Shown in pieces: positions 41,289 to 51,268 of a stretch of DNA of 52,216 bases (its first letter is position 1; each line of letters begins with the position of its first letter). The stretch is from Deltaproteobacteria bacterium (GTDB lineage: Bacteria > Desulfobacterota > Desulfarculia > Adiutricales > Adiutricaceae): assembly GCA_031269825.1 (NCBI GenBank), contig JAISYP010000156.1, positions 1-52,216 on the forward strand, read 5' to 3'. Both the position numbers and the translations under genes were made by a program. The notes beneath the pieces are model-generated. The model worked only from the letters and a program-made list of their open reading frames with translations. It ran no database searches and was not told where the DNA came from.

Positions 41289-41832
41289 AGGTTTTCTCCT
41301 GTGATTTATTTTTTAGCCCAACCTCGACTAACCCCGCCCCAAACAGGGCGTTCCACGCTTGATGGATTGGGCGAGCCGCGATAAAGGCGCGTTGGATTGG
41401 TAGGGTAATCTTTTGAAACTAGGCCCGTCGTAACAATAACTACATTAGGGCGACCAGAGAACTTTCAGAGGACTTCAAAATGATGACCAGAGAACCGCGA
41501 GAGGACGACCAGACATGATTCAAGACGGCTATAAGATGGTGACGGCGTTAACCTTTATGGTTATAATACACGGGAAAAGCGAGAGTTTTTTTCAACAAAC
41601 ATCACCAAATTAGGTTGAATTCCGCAATTATTCCATAATTTGAAGACTAAGACTCCCAGATAACTTATGGATATTAGTATTGTTTACGGGGAGGCCAAGG
41701 GAGCCTTTCGCGTAATTGGTTAAGTTTGATTTATTAACAAAACGCCAAGTCCAGGGGGGACGCGCCTGGTAATTGAGGCCAAGTCGATCATGATCCCGCG
41801 CGATTCCGCGCGATCCCGTCAAAAAGCCTTTA
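41289..41832. other. intergenic region with short direct repeats
   Basis: About 544 bp. Repeats of a GACCAGAGAAC motif at about 41451 and 41487 and a shorter GACCAGACATG at 41508. A 64-codon minus-strand frame at 41628-41822 is not supported. Confidence 0.4.
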
Positions 41833-42240
41833 TTAAGAACGGATCTTATCCAAGATAGATCCTAAATAGGGAGAATTGGACAGACGATCGATAGTTTTTT
41901 GGCCAGATCTGGCTGACAGACGAGATTTTAGTTTATTTAGCCGCCGAAAATAAGCGTCCTCCTCGGGAGCGTTGGCTAATAATGAGCGAACATTGGTGAT
42001 ATTCATCACGTTAGGCTCATTATTCGCCTCGGCGTTAGGCTCGTCACTAGCCTGAAGGTAGGAGCTGTTTTTAAGAACCATATAGGCTAAACGCAGATCC
42101 TCGGGCAAGCCCGAGAGATCTTCCAACTTCTGGGGTTGGCCTCGGCCGGGCAAGTTGTCAAACTCCCCCGCTTCCATAGCCTCCAGAATCTTCCTTTCAG
42201 CCACCACGGAAATAATGGAAGGCGATAATTCCCAGGCCAC
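41833..42240 (-). CDS. DUF1992 (DnaJ-C28-like) protein
   Basis: The DUF1992 domain fills the first 65 residues: AERKILEAMEAGEFDNLPGRGQP and LPEDLRLAYMVLKNSSYL. In bacteria the family is small and of unknown role, sometimes linked to DnaJ-like proteins by name only. A short insertion follows (SDEPNAEANNEPNVMN), encoded by an imperfect direct repeat, then a helical tail. The GTG start has AAGGAG 6 nt upstream. It is divergent from obgE. Confidence 0.85.
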   Translation of the reverse strand: MAWELSPSIISVVAERKILEAMEAGEFDNLPGRGQPQKLEDLSGLPEDLRLAYMVLKNSSYLQASDEPNAEANNEPNVMNITNVRSLLANAPEEDAYFRRLNKLKSRLSARSGQKTIDRLSNSPYLGSILDKIRS

Positions 42241-42440
42241 GCGCGCTCCTTAGGGCGAAAACTCGCTTCATCCAAAGACAACCCTTGAAAAATAAGGCGA
42301 TCTAGGGTAGATTTAACCCCACGCCAGGTCGGGCTCACCATTTAAATATAACAATCATGAGCCCCCTTCGTCAACTTTTAGCGCCGCGCTCGCGGATCCT
42401 GGGGCCCCTGGCTTTTCAGGGCGCGTCAATAAGGTTTGCC

Positions 42441-43433
42441 TTGAAATTCGTGGATCAGGCCAAAATATATGTCGCTTCCGGTCACGGCGGGGCGGGTTGT
42501 GTCAGTTTCCGCCGGGAAAAGTATATTCCCCGAGGTGGGCCTGATGGCGGCGATGGCGGACGAGGCGGCGATGTCGTCATTGAGGCCACTAGCCAGAAGG
42601 AAACCCTTTTGCGGTTTCACTTTAACCAACGTTTTTTGGCGAAAAACGGTCAGCCCGGCCGAGGCAAACGTCAGAGCGGCCCCGATGGGGCGGATATTAT
42701 TTTGGCCGTGCCCCCAGGCACGACCGTGACTGACGCGGAAACTGGCCAGAAACTAGCCGATCTAACGGCCTTAGGCGACCAATATTTCGTGGCCAAAGGC
42801 GGTCGAGGTGGCCAAGGTAACGCTCGAATGGCCACCAGTTCTCGCCGCGCCCCCCGTTTCGCCCAACCTGGGGAACCGGGCTCGGATCGGAACATTATTT
42901 TGGAATTGATTTTATTGGCTAACGCGGGCCTGGTCGGTTACCCTAACGTGGGTAAATCCACCCTAATTTCCAAACTGTCCGCGGCCCGTCCCAAAATCGC
43001 CGACTACCCTTTCACCACTCTGGTTCCTAACCTGGGCGTGGTAAAGGTGGACGAGGATCACAGTTACGTCCTAGCCGATCTACCAGGCCTGATTGACGGA
43101 GCCGCCCAAGGGGCTGGCCTGGGACGCCGCTTTCTGAAACACTTAAGTCGTTGTCAAGTTCTGGTGCATCTGTTGGATCCCACCCGCCTCGATCCCGACC
43201 GCCCTAAGCGAGACCTGGAATTGATCGTGAAGGAACTAAAGGCCTACGATCCACAACTGGCCAAAAAACCAGCTTTAATCGCCTTGGGCAAGATGGATCA
43301 ACCCGAAGGCCCCCTGGCCTTGGCCGCCTTCCAACAAGCCCATCCCCGAACTAAAATTTACCCCTTTTCCTCTTACACTGGGGAGGGCTTAGAGGAACTT
43401 AGATACGCCATGTGGACTAAAATAAAGCCCTAG
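42441..43433 (+). CDS. obgE: Obg family GTPase
   Basis: A ribosome-assembly and stress GTPase. The N-terminal Obg fold is glycine-rich (VASGHGGAGCVSFRREKYIP, GGPDGGDGGRGG). The G domain has GYPNVGKST (G1), FTTLVPNLG (G2) and DLPGLIDGA (G3). The G4 motif, normally NKxD, reads GKMD here. I choose TTG at 42441 (AAGG at 42431-42434), which gives the family's usual FVDQAKIYV start and 330 aa; an upstream ATG at 42357 would add 28 odd residues. rplU and rpmA, its usual neighbours, are absent. Confidence 0.93.
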   Translation: MKFVDQAKIYVASGHGGAGCVSFRREKYIPRGGPDGGDGGRGGDVVIEATSQKETLLRFHFNQRFLAKNGQPGRGKRQSGPDGADIILAVPPGTTVTDAETGQKLADLTALGDQYFVAKGGRGGQGNARMATSSRRAPRFAQPGEPGSDRNIILELILLANAGLVGYPNVGKSTLISKLSAARPKIADYPFTTLVPNLGVVKVDEDHSYVLADLPGLIDGAAQGAGLGRRFLKHLSRCQVLVHLLDPTRLDPDRPKRDLELIVKELKAYDPQLAKKPALIALGKMDQPEGPLALAAFQQAHPRTKIYPFSSYTGEGLEELRYAMWTKIKP

Positions 43434-43670
43434 CTAGCCCGCTAGCGTTTAATTTTGAGCGCCTCTCGCGCCCGCCCAAAAAATATTTGTGAGCTAATTT
43501 TAGCGATCAATATAATTATATTAAATATAATAATAAATACATAAAGTTATAAATATATATTATCAAACTTTGTACATCTATTTACATTTAAAAAACTTAT
43601 AAAATCTATAAAAAGCTTGACAAGGATTTCAAGCTTCTGTATTATAATCATTATTCAGGAGGATATTAGC

Positions 43671-44798
43671 ATGAAACAAGTTCATAAAATCAACTTAACG
43701 GCTGAAGAGCGAACTCAATTGGAAGCTGTCGCCTCCAAAAGTTCCGCGGAACACCGACTTGTCACACGGGCGAATATCATTCTTCTAGCTGACGATGGAA
43801 AAAATAACCGGGAAATTGCCTCTATAGTTAACTGTTCCAAGCGTAATGTTATCAAATGGCGCAAAAGATACCTAAATTTTTCAGTCCACGGACTGGTTAT
43901 GGATCCCGATGTCAGCGACTCGAAACCCATTGATGGGATTAACGCCGCTCAACTGGGTGAGCCCACTTCCCAGGCGACCAATGTTGAGCGACCAGACGCG
44001 GCCCAATTTGAGGAGCCTAAAGCTGAACAATCGGACACGGTCACTTCTACGGTTACTTCTGACGCGCTCAAATCCGAACAACTGGCTTTGGCCGCGTCAG
44101 AAGCGAATAGGGTCAAACGCTGGAAAAAGACTAGCGTGATAAACGGCCTCAAAGACGCTCCTCGTAGCGGTCGGCCGCCCGTTGTGACTAAAATCAGTTC
44201 TTGACGAGGTCATAAAAAAAACAACTACCCGAACTACCCTTTGGTGGAGTCCACGCCCATTGGAGTTCCAGAATAATGGGCGAAGAGGTTGGCTGTAGCC
44301 ACGCGACAGTTCTGAGGATGGAAATTTTGGCGCGTTTGGCCCCTCATCTTCTCAGATCATTTAAATTAAGCGATAATCCCAATTTACTGAACAGGTCATC
44401 GACGCGACTGGTCTATAGACCAATCAACCGCTTAATTCAATGGTCGTCCGCGTGGGGAAAAACCTAAGATTCAGGCGCTCGCTTAGCCACAGGACAATCA
44501 ATTTCCCGAGCCAGGACAGCCAGCTAGTTATGGGCGCGATGACGAAATGGAACAACTAAAAAGCCAGTTACCGACAGACCAAGAAATACCCATTATTTTG
44601 GCTAACTATTCAACGAGTAATACCGTGATGTCGGCTAAAGAGTTAGTTAAGAAGATCTATTCGTTTATCGAACGCTGTAATAATTATTAGAAAGTTTATT
44701 ATTGGATATCCAAAGTTGAAGATATATTGGCCAAAGTTGAAAAAGCTAAGTCCGCCCTGACCGCGCCCAAAGCTCAAGTTCAGGGGCGGCTCTTTTGA
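43671..44798 (+). pseudogene. decayed IS630-family transposase
   Basis: The ATG at 43671, after AGGAGG, opens a 177-aa frame: a helix-turn-helix head (NREIASIVNCSKRNVIKWRK), a long low-complexity stretch (about residues 70-155, with AAQLGEPTSQA and PDAAQFEEPKAEQ) and DAPRSGRPPV, the normal hinge of IS630. The RWKKTSVINGL before the hinge repeats KWRKRYLNFSVHGL, so the middle arose by internal duplication. After the stop at 44204, later blocks appear in shifted frames: GEEVGCSHATVLRM and SFKLSDNPNL, then EKPKIQALA (the second catalytic region) and SAKELVKKIYSFIERC with an in-frame TAG, ending at about 44798. It is inactive. The 3' end is duplicated at 165-370. Confidence 0.75.
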
Positions 44799-44983
44799 TT
44801 GATCAAGGGTGAACGAATTATAGCTCTAGCGCGCTAGCGTTCTGATCGCTTATTCTAATCGCTTAATAAAATAAAGTTTAAATAAAACGCCACCAACTCC
44901 CCCGCTCCAGGGACGAGATCCCAACCAGCGCGCCCCCTGGAGCCGATTATCTTAACCACTGGCCAAGCCAACCCCCAGCGCGT

Positions 44984-46720
44984 TTAGCGAATTGTCCGCT
45001 TGGTTTTGGTGGCGACCGCCTCTTTCAGGAACGCTTTAACTCTAGCCGCGGTGGTAAACGTTAAGACCTCCTCGGTCAACTCCCGAGCCTCGGCCACGCT
45101 CCAGGAAATCATCTCCCGCCGCACCGCGGCCAGGGAGGGAGCCGAGACGCTAAACTTTTCCAAGCCAAACCCCAATAGGAGCGGCAACATCCAGGGATCG
45201 CCCCCGATCTCCCCACACAGCCCCAAAGGCGTCTGGGTTTTCTTGGCCTCGGCGATGACGATATTAAGGTTACGCAACACCGCTGGATGGAAGGGATCGC
45301 AAAGGTGGCTGACCTGGGGATTGCCTCGATCGGCGACCAAAGTGTATTGGGTTAGATCATTGGAACCGACGCTAAAAAAATCAGACACCTTCGCCAAAAG
45401 ATCGACAATCAAGGCCGCGGCTGGGGTTTCCAGCATGACCCCGAGTTTGACGCGCGCGTCATGGGCCAAACCTTCGGCGGACAATTCCGCCAACGCTTCC
45501 GCCAAAAGCTTTTGGGTTAGCGTGACTTCCTCCACTGAAATAACCAAAGGCAACATGATTTTGATGTTGCCCCTTTGAGCCCCCGCGCGGGCTAACGCCC
45601 GCAACTGGGACTTAAAAATGTCTTGGCGGGCCAAACAAAAACGAATGCCCCGTAAGCCTAAATAAGGATTTTCTTCCTTGGTTACGCCTAAAGACGGAAT
45701 TCGCTTATCGCCGCCGATGTCTAAGGTGCGGATGATGACTTCTTGGTCAGGAAAAAGACCGGCCACTTCCGCGTAAACCCGGGTCTGCTCCTCTTCGGTG
45801 GGAAGACTGGCGCGATCCAAAAACAAAAACTCCGTCCGAAAAAGACCCACGCCGTCCGCCCCAAACTCCTGGGCTTGCCGCGCGTCCGCCAGTCCCCCAA
45901 TGTTCGCGCCCAAGACTCGCTTAACCCCATCGGCGTCCAAAGCCGGTTTTTTCAAAAAGAACTTTAAGCTAGCTTGATCGGCCTTCCAAACCGAGCGCCT
46001 GCGCTCATAATCCTCGACTTCTTCCGCGGTGGGCTCAATGATGATCTCGCCGCCCGAGCCGTCCACCACGATCAGATCCCCGTCCTCGTAGGCTTGACCC
46101 ATTAAGCCCACCAACCCCGTCACCGCCGGGACGCCTAAGGCCCTGGCCATAATGGAGCCGTGACTGGTCAGCCCCCCGCGCTCAGTGGCTAAGGCTCGCA
46201 CCCGCTCCATAGGTAGCGAGGTAAGCGCCGAGGCGGGCAAATCCAAAGCCACCACAATGACGCCATCGGAGATCGTCGATAGCTCCAAACGTTCCACGCC
46301 CAACAAGATGGACAATAGACGCCGTTTCATGTCCTCAATGTCCGTGGCCCGCTGCCGCGTCTTCTCATCATCGAGGCCATTGAACATGTCCTCATAACCC
46401 TGGGCCACTTCCGCCACCGCCGCTTCCGCCACCTGTCCCTTGGCGAGGAGTTCCTCGATCTGGGAGAGCATAAAGGGATCGGAAATCATGGCCACCTGGC
46501 CAGTCAAAATGGCCGCTTGACTGGGCCCGGACTTTTTTTCCGCGATCGCGGCCAAAACGGCGATTTCTTCTTTAAACCTGGCGATCGCGGCTTTTAAACG
46601 TTTTTTTTCCTTTTCCAAGCCCAGGTAGACCACATGGCCAAAGTTTAAATCTGGTTCCCGATAAATCAGAACCCTACCTATCCCCACCCCAGGCGAGGCG
46701 GGCGCCCCTTTTAGCCTCAT
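44984..46720 (-). CDS. ptsI: phosphoenolpyruvate-protein phosphotransferase (EI)
   Basis: Takes the phosphate from PEP and passes it to HPr. The phospho-histidine domain has His187 in GGLTSHGSIMAR; the PEP-binding barrel has FRTEFLFLDR, IIRTLDIGGDKR, SVGSNDLTQYT and the active Cys in LGLCGEIGGDP. I start at the ATG at 46720 (GGAGG 7 nt upstream; 578 aa) rather than 19 codons upstream. It is the last gene of the fru operon, 169 bp after ptsH. Confidence 0.97.
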   Translation of the reverse strand: MRLKGAPASPGVGIGRVLIYREPDLNFGHVVYLGLEKEKKRLKAAIARFKEEIAVLAAIAEKKSGPSQAAILTGQVAMISDPFMLSQIEELLAKGQVAEAAVAEVAQGYEDMFNGLDDEKTRQRATDIEDMKRRLLSILLGVERLELSTISDGVIVVALDLPASALTSLPMERVRALATERGGLTSHGSIMARALGVPAVTGLVGLMGQAYEDGDLIVVDGSGGEIIIEPTAEEVEDYERRRSVWKADQASLKFFLKKPALDADGVKRVLGANIGGLADARQAQEFGADGVGLFRTEFLFLDRASLPTEEEQTRVYAEVAGLFPDQEVIIRTLDIGGDKRIPSLGVTKEENPYLGLRGIRFCLARQDIFKSQLRALARAGAQRGNIKIMLPLVISVEEVTLTQKLLAEALAELSAEGLAHDARVKLGVMLETPAAALIVDLLAKVSDFFSVGSNDLTQYTLVADRGNPQVSHLCDPFHPAVLRNLNIVIAEAKKTQTPLGLCGEIGGDPWMLPLLLGFGLEKFSVSAPSLAAVRREMISWSVAEARELTEEVLTFTTAARVKAFLKEAVATKTKRTIR

Positions 46721-46889
46721 AAAGCACCTCCATAGGTTATGACAGTTCGTGGATGAAGATCCTGGAAGGGAACTCATATCTTAGGAACTAACGTCTATGA
46801 ACTCAAGAAAAACGCCCGCCCTGACCGCCGATGGGTTAACCACCCCCAAAAAGCTCACGCCCGGCGTAAGGCTCTAGCGACGTCAACTA

Positions 46890-47156
46890 TTAAGCGTCAT
46901 CCATTACCCCTTGAAAAAACTCCGTCACTAAATTTAAAGCCGCCGCCTCGTCCGGGCCTTGACAGACGACCTCGACCTCATGGCCTTTCTTAAGAGCCGC
47001 GGCCATGACCATCATGATGGACTTGGCGTTAATGTCTTTGTCTAGGCGTTTTATCGTCACCTGGCAATTTAACGGGGCCAGCTTGGTGACCAAAATCTGG
47101 GCCGGGCGCATGTGAACCCCGGTCTCGTTTAAAACCGTAAGATTGGCGTTAAGCAT
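46890..47156 (-). CDS. ptsH: HPr phosphocarrier protein
   Basis: Carries phosphate from EI to the EIIA domain. His15 is in GVHMRPA (Met replaces the common Ala), Arg17 is kept, and Ser46 in NAKSIMMVM is the residue that HPr kinase modifies in organisms that have it; no hprK is in the window. The start is the ATG at 47156, since GTG at 47168 would lie inside the GGAGG ribosome site (88 aa). It is 18 bp after the EII gene. Confidence 0.95.
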   Translation of the reverse strand: MLNANLTVLNETGVHMRPAQILVTKLAPLNCQVTIKRLDKDINAKSIMMVMAAALKKGHEVEVVCQGPDEAAALNLVTEFFQGVMDDA

Positions 47157-47174
47157 AAATTCCTCCACTCGCGC

Positions 47175-49139
47175 TTAAGCTAATTGACCCTCGGTTAAGG
47201 GGATCTTCTTTTTGAGGATCGATAGTAGCGCCATGCCCAGGATCGAGCCTACGGCTAAGGAAAATAGATAACCAGTGGGATTAATCACCACGGGAAAAAC
47301 AAAAACTCCGCCATGTGGAGCCATTAAACCACAATCTAAAGCCATTGATAAGCCACCAGCCAAAGCCGCCCCCACTAGGCACGAGGGGATAACTCGGAGA
47401 GGATCGGCGGCGGCGTAAGGAATGGCCCCCTCGGTGATGAAACACAACCCCATGACGTAGTTGGCCGGGGCTCCACGACGCTCTTCTTTGGTGAAACGAT
47501 TTTTAAAAAAGGTGGCGGCTAAAGCGATGGAGATGGGCGGCGTCATTCCCCCGATCATGACCGCGGCCATCACCTCAAAATTGCCCGTGGCGATAGAGGC
47601 CACCCCAAAAACGTAGGCCGCCTTATTAATGGGCCCACCCATGTCCGCGCTCATCATGGCGGCGAGCAAACAACCTAAAGGGATCTTTTGGGCCGCGCCC
47701 ATGGAGTTTAAGCCATTAGCCAAAGCGGTGTTAATGACCCCCATGAGGGGATTGACGCCCAGCAGGGCTAACCCGGTCAAAAGGGAGCCAAATAAAGGAA
47801 AAATAAGAATTGGCCCCAGGCCTTTTAAGCTTCTGGGGAAATTTTGGGTCGCTTTTTTTAAACCTAAAACCAGGTAACCGGCCAAAAAACCAGCCAACAA
47901 AGCCGCGAGAAACCCGCCCGAGACCGCGGGCGCCCCGGACAATAGACTGGAAAAGGACGAGCCTTCCCGAGCCAATAAGCCGCCCACCAAGCCCGGAGCC
48001 AACCCTGGTCGATCGGCCACGCTCATGGCCACGAACCCAGCCAAGATCGGCAACATCAAGCTAAACGACGCTTGGCCAATGGTCATCAGGATCTTGGCCA
48101 GAGCCGTGTTCTGGCCAAAGTTGGCCGGGTTAATTTTATAATCGTCAAACAAAAAGGCCAAAGCGATGAGAACGCCGCCACCAATCACGAAGGGCAACAT
48201 ATGACTGACGCCATTCATCAGATCTTTATAGACGCCCCTAACCCAGGATTCGGATTGGGCTTCCGACGGCTTCTCGGAGCTAGCCTGGCCAGAGCCTTGA
48301 TAAATCGGTAGATCCGCGGCCTGAGCTCGCTTGAGCAAAGCCTCGGGTTGGTGGATACCATCGGCGACCTTAACGAAGACAACCTTCTTGCCCACGAACC
48401 TGGCCGTGGGAACTTGCTTATCCGCGGCCACGATGATGGCTTTGGCCGCTTTAATCTCCGCCTCGGTCAAAGGATTTTGGACGCCCGTGGAGCCGTTGGT
48501 CTCAACCTTAAAGGGTAGGCCCAATTTGGTCGCGGCTTTTTCCAAGGCTTCGGCGGCCATATAGGTGTGGGCCACGCCGGTGGGACAAGCGGTGACCGCT
48601 AAAATCTGGGGCGAGACTGGCTCTGGCTCGACTGAGTCGGCCTTCTTAGGCGGATCTAAATCGCCGGCCTCCGCCGGGCCGTATTTAGCTATCTCGGCCA
48701 CGTCCACCAAACGAACAAACTCCGCCGGATCTTTGGCCGCGCGCAATTGGCCCCGCAAATCAGGATCCATTAGGAGAACCATCATCCGGGAAAGAATATC
48801 CAAATGAGCGTCGCCGCCTGGTGGCGTGGCGATCATAAACAACAAATCCGCGGGCGCGCCATCGGGGGCTTGGTAATCCACGCCAGCCATTAAGGTGATG
48901 GCGGTTAGACTCGGCCTTAGGGCGGCGGAGCTTTTGGCGTGGGGAACCGCCAACCCCTCGCCAATGGCCGTGGTTCCCTTGGCCTCGCGCTCCAAGATAG
49001 CTCTCTCAAACTCGTCTGGATCTTTCAAAGCCCCATCGGCCTGATGGAGCCCCACCAGAGCCTTGATGGCCGCGTCCCGATTGGCCGTCTGAACCTGAAT
49101 GGCCACCTTGGCGGGGGTCAACAAATCGGTAATTTTCAT
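47175..49139 (-). CDS. fruA: fructose PTS transporter, EIIA-EIIB-EIIC fusion
   Basis: Imports fructose and releases fructose 1-phosphate. EIIA (1-145) has the phospho-His67 in GLAVPHAKS. EIIB (about 178-285) has Cys185 in AVTACPTGVAHTYMAAEAL. EIIC (about 300-650) has some eight to ten membrane helices with ADMGGPINKAAY and ITEGAIPYAAADP, the fructose-type signatures. A short acidic linker separates A and B. 654 aa is normal for the fused form. It precedes ptsH and follows fruK after a 402-bp gap. Confidence 0.95.
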   Translation of the reverse strand: MKITDLLTPAKVAIQVQTANRDAAIKALVGLHQADGALKDPDEFERAILEREAKGTTAIGEGLAVPHAKSSAALRPSLTAITLMAGVDYQAPDGAPADLLFMIATPPGGDAHLDILSRMMVLLMDPDLRGQLRAAKDPAEFVRLVDVAEIAKYGPAEAGDLDPPKKADSVEPEPVSPQILAVTACPTGVAHTYMAAEALEKAATKLGLPFKVETNGSTGVQNPLTEAEIKAAKAIIVAADKQVPTARFVGKKVVFVKVADGIHQPEALLKRAQAADLPIYQGSGQASSEKPSEAQSESWVRGVYKDLMNGVSHMLPFVIGGGVLIALAFLFDDYKINPANFGQNTALAKILMTIGQASFSLMLPILAGFVAMSVADRPGLAPGLVGGLLAREGSSFSSLLSGAPAVSGGFLAALLAGFLAGYLVLGLKKATQNFPRSLKGLGPILIFPLFGSLLTGLALLGVNPLMGVINTALANGLNSMGAAQKIPLGCLLAAMMSADMGGPINKAAYVFGVASIATGNFEVMAAVMIGGMTPPISIALAATFFKNRFTKEERRGAPANYVMGLCFITEGAIPYAAADPLRVIPSCLVGAALAGGLSMALDCGLMAPHGGVFVFPVVINPTGYLFSLAVGSILGMALLSILKKKIPLTEGQLA

Positions 49140-49541
49140 AGAGCCTCTTTAGCCATTGGCCTGACTTATTTATGAGTCTTTTTTGCCCAGTAATTTACCA
49201 TCTGGCCCTGGCCATAAAACTAACCAAACCGAAGTTATTATTCGGCTAACCAATATTCTAGCCAATTTTGTAGGGCCGTGATATTAAAATACAATCTATA
49301 AACACTAAGTAAGCGATAATAATTAATAAATATTAAGCTAAAAAGCCTAATCAATGAAACACTAAGCGAGAATAACTAAATAACAATACCACGTGAGAAA
49401 AATAAAGATAAACATCAACGCTAAAAAATCCTTTAAAACTTTACCACAAGGAAAAAAAATCAACGCCCACCACAAAAAAACGACCAACAACGACCAACAA
49501 CGACTAACAACGACTAACAACGAGCAAAGAGATAACAAAAA
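49140..49541. other. 402-bp gap inside the fru gene group
   Basis: AT-rich, with no gene. On its fruK side it holds a 10-bp tandem repeat (49481-49529). Because of its size the EII-ptsH-ptsI part may have its own promoter or an RNA-level control. Confidence 0.5.
49481..49529. repeat. 10-bp tandem repeat, about five units
   Basis: CGACCAACAA (twice), CGACTAACAA (twice), then a degenerate CGAGCAAAGA. It lies 13 bp past the end of fruK in the fruK-fruA gap. Confidence 0.75.
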
Positions 49542-50459
49542 TCAATATAAACGAGTAACCTCGATTTTAGGCGACAGGGCCTCAATCTCCTCTTTAGTGG
49601 CCAAAGAAGCGCAAAAAGCGCTCGCGCTACCCGCGGCCGCCCCCAGGCGTAAAGATTCGGCCCAGCCTAGACCTCGCGATTGGCCAACTAAAAAACCAGC
49701 CAGCATGGAGTCCCCGGCTCCGGCCGAATTTTTGACTTCCCCCACGGGAGCGGAGGCCTGAAAAACTTCCCCCGTCGCCACAATTAACAAGGCGCCTCGA
49801 CTAGCCATGGAGATCAAAACATTTTGGGCGCCCAGCTTTTGAGCCTGGCGGCCGCTGGCGATTATCGCCTCCTCGTCTATAGCCGAGCCGCCCACTAAGG
49901 CGTTTAATTCCGCTAAGTTCGGTTTTATCAAAAATGGTTTCTCGGGCAACGCCATGGCCAAGGCTGGCCCCGAAGTGTCCAGGGCGATCTTGACCGCGCG
50001 TCTCTTCAGATCTCTGATGAACCGAGCGTAGATATCCGTGGGAACGGTGGGTGGGACGCTTCCAGCCATCACCAATAGATCGTCCTCGGAAAGAAGCGCG
50101 AGTTTTTCGGCCAAAGCCGACAGATCGGCGGGGCTGATGGGTGGGCCTAAGCCATTGATTTCCGTTTCCTCTTCAGCCTTGATCTTAATATTGATCCGAG
50201 TTAGCCCCTCAAGACCAATAAAGGCGCTCTTAATCCCTAAACTGATTAGCCCCCGCTCGATGGCTTGGCCCGTGAACCCAGCCAAAAAACCCATGGCCAC
50301 ACTATCCACTCCCAGATGTCGAGCCATCCGCGACACGTTAACGCCTTTGCCACCCCATTGGGCGGCCTCGGAAACAACGCGGTTGGTGGCGGCCAACGTT
50401 AATTTCGGGAGCGTCACCAAGTAGTCCAGGGCTGGGTTTAAGGTTAAAGTATAGAGCAA
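49542..50459 (-). CDS. fruK: 1-phosphofructokinase
   Basis: Phosphorylates fructose 1-phosphate, made by the PTS, to fructose 1,6-bisphosphate. PfkB/ribokinase family: TLNPALDYLV at the start, GGKGVNVSRMARHLG (substrate site), IKPNLAELNALVG, and the ATP/anion-hole motif NSAGAGDSMLAGF. Length 305 aa. The start is TTG with AAGGAG 8 nt upstream, within 12 bp of the end of fruR. Confidence 0.95.
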   Translation of the reverse strand: MLYTLTLNPALDYLVTLPKLTLAATNRVVSEAAQWGGKGVNVSRMARHLGVDSVAMGFLAGFTGQAIERGLISLGIKSAFIGLEGLTRINIKIKAEEETEINGLGPPISPADLSALAEKLALLSEDDLLVMAGSVPPTVPTDIYARFIRDLKRRAVKIALDTSGPALAMALPEKPFLIKPNLAELNALVGGSAIDEEAIIASGRQAQKLGAQNVLISMASRGALLIVATGEVFQASAPVGEVKNSAGAGDSMLAGFLVGQSRGLGWAESLRLGAAAGSASAFCASLATKEEIEALSPKIEVTRLY

Positions 50460-50471
50460 CTGAAGGTCTCC

Positions 50472-51236
50472 TTAGTGATTTTCATTAGTGATTTCCAAAT
50501 GTTGAGCGGCTAAAAAATAACCATCCTCAGGCCGCTGATCCGTTAAAAGGGTGATTTTAGTCAAAGGAGCGAAACTGACGGCCGAAACTTTCCCGAATTT
50601 GGAGTGATCCACCAAAGCGAAAGAGGTCTGGGCCCTAGCCACGGCTTGGCCTTTAATGGCCGCTTCCTCCAGGTCAGGCGTGGTCAAACCTTCCTTTAAG
50701 CTCACCCCATTGGCCCCCAAAAAAGCTTTGGTGAAATTATAGCGTTCTAAGGAAGCTAAAGCGGCCACCCCGACCACCGCCTCGGTGCCAGCTTTTAACA
50801 TCCCACCAAGAATGTAAGTCTTGAGGCCTTTTTTGAGTAACAAAGAGGCGTGAGCCACCCCACTAGTCACAAAAGAGGCCGCGCGGGGTTCCAAGGCTTC
50901 CACTAACTTTAAGGTCGAGGTTCCGGCGTCAATGAAAACAAAATCCGAATCCTCAATCAATCCGGCGGCTAAAGACCCAATGGCCCCTTTTTCAGCGGCC
51001 AAAAGGTTCTGTTTCTCGGACACCGCCCTTTCCACAGCCTCAAATTGGCTATTTATCATCCGAGTGGTGGCCCCTCCATGCACCTTATTAATGAGACCAC
51101 GTTCGGCCAAATAGCTTAAATCGCGTCGGATGGTCGCTTCCGAGACATTTAAAACGTCCTTAAGCTCCGTCACGGTAACGGAACCTTGGTTATTAATCAT
51201 AGATAGGATGGCGTTTAACCGTCGATCCGCGAGCAT
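50472..51236 (-). CDS. fruR: DeoR-family transcriptional regulator of the fru operon
   Basis: The N-terminal winged helix (TVTELKDVLNVSEATIRRDL, then LINKVHGGA) and the C-terminal sugar-phosphate sensor domain (DSDFVFIDAGTSTLKLVEAL, FLGANGVS) are those of DeoR regulators. As the first gene of fruR-fruK-fruA it most likely represses the operon and is relieved by fructose 1-phosphate, as FruR of this type does elsewhere. The GGGGGAGG ribosome site precedes the ATG. 254 aa. Confidence 0.9.
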   Translation of the reverse strand: MLADRRLNAILSMINNQGSVTVTELKDVLNVSEATIRRDLSYLAERGLINKVHGGATTRMINSQFEAVERAVSEKQNLLAAEKGAIGSLAAGLIEDSDFVFIDAGTSTLKLVEALEPRAASFVTSGVAHASLLLKKGLKTYILGGMLKAGTEAVVGVAALASLERYNFTKAFLGANGVSLKEGLTTPDLEEAAIKGQAVARAQTSFALVDHSKFGKVSAVSFAPLTKITLLTDQRPEDGYFLAAQHLEITNENH

Positions 51237-51268
51237 TGAAACAACCTCCCCCAGGCGCTAATTTTTTT

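Noticed and set aside
41628-41822. 64-codon minus-strand frame
   Set aside because: No ribosome site and no family resemblance.
49481-49529. 10-bp repeats as a CRISPR array
   Set aside because: Units are contiguous and far too short, with no spacers and no cas genes.
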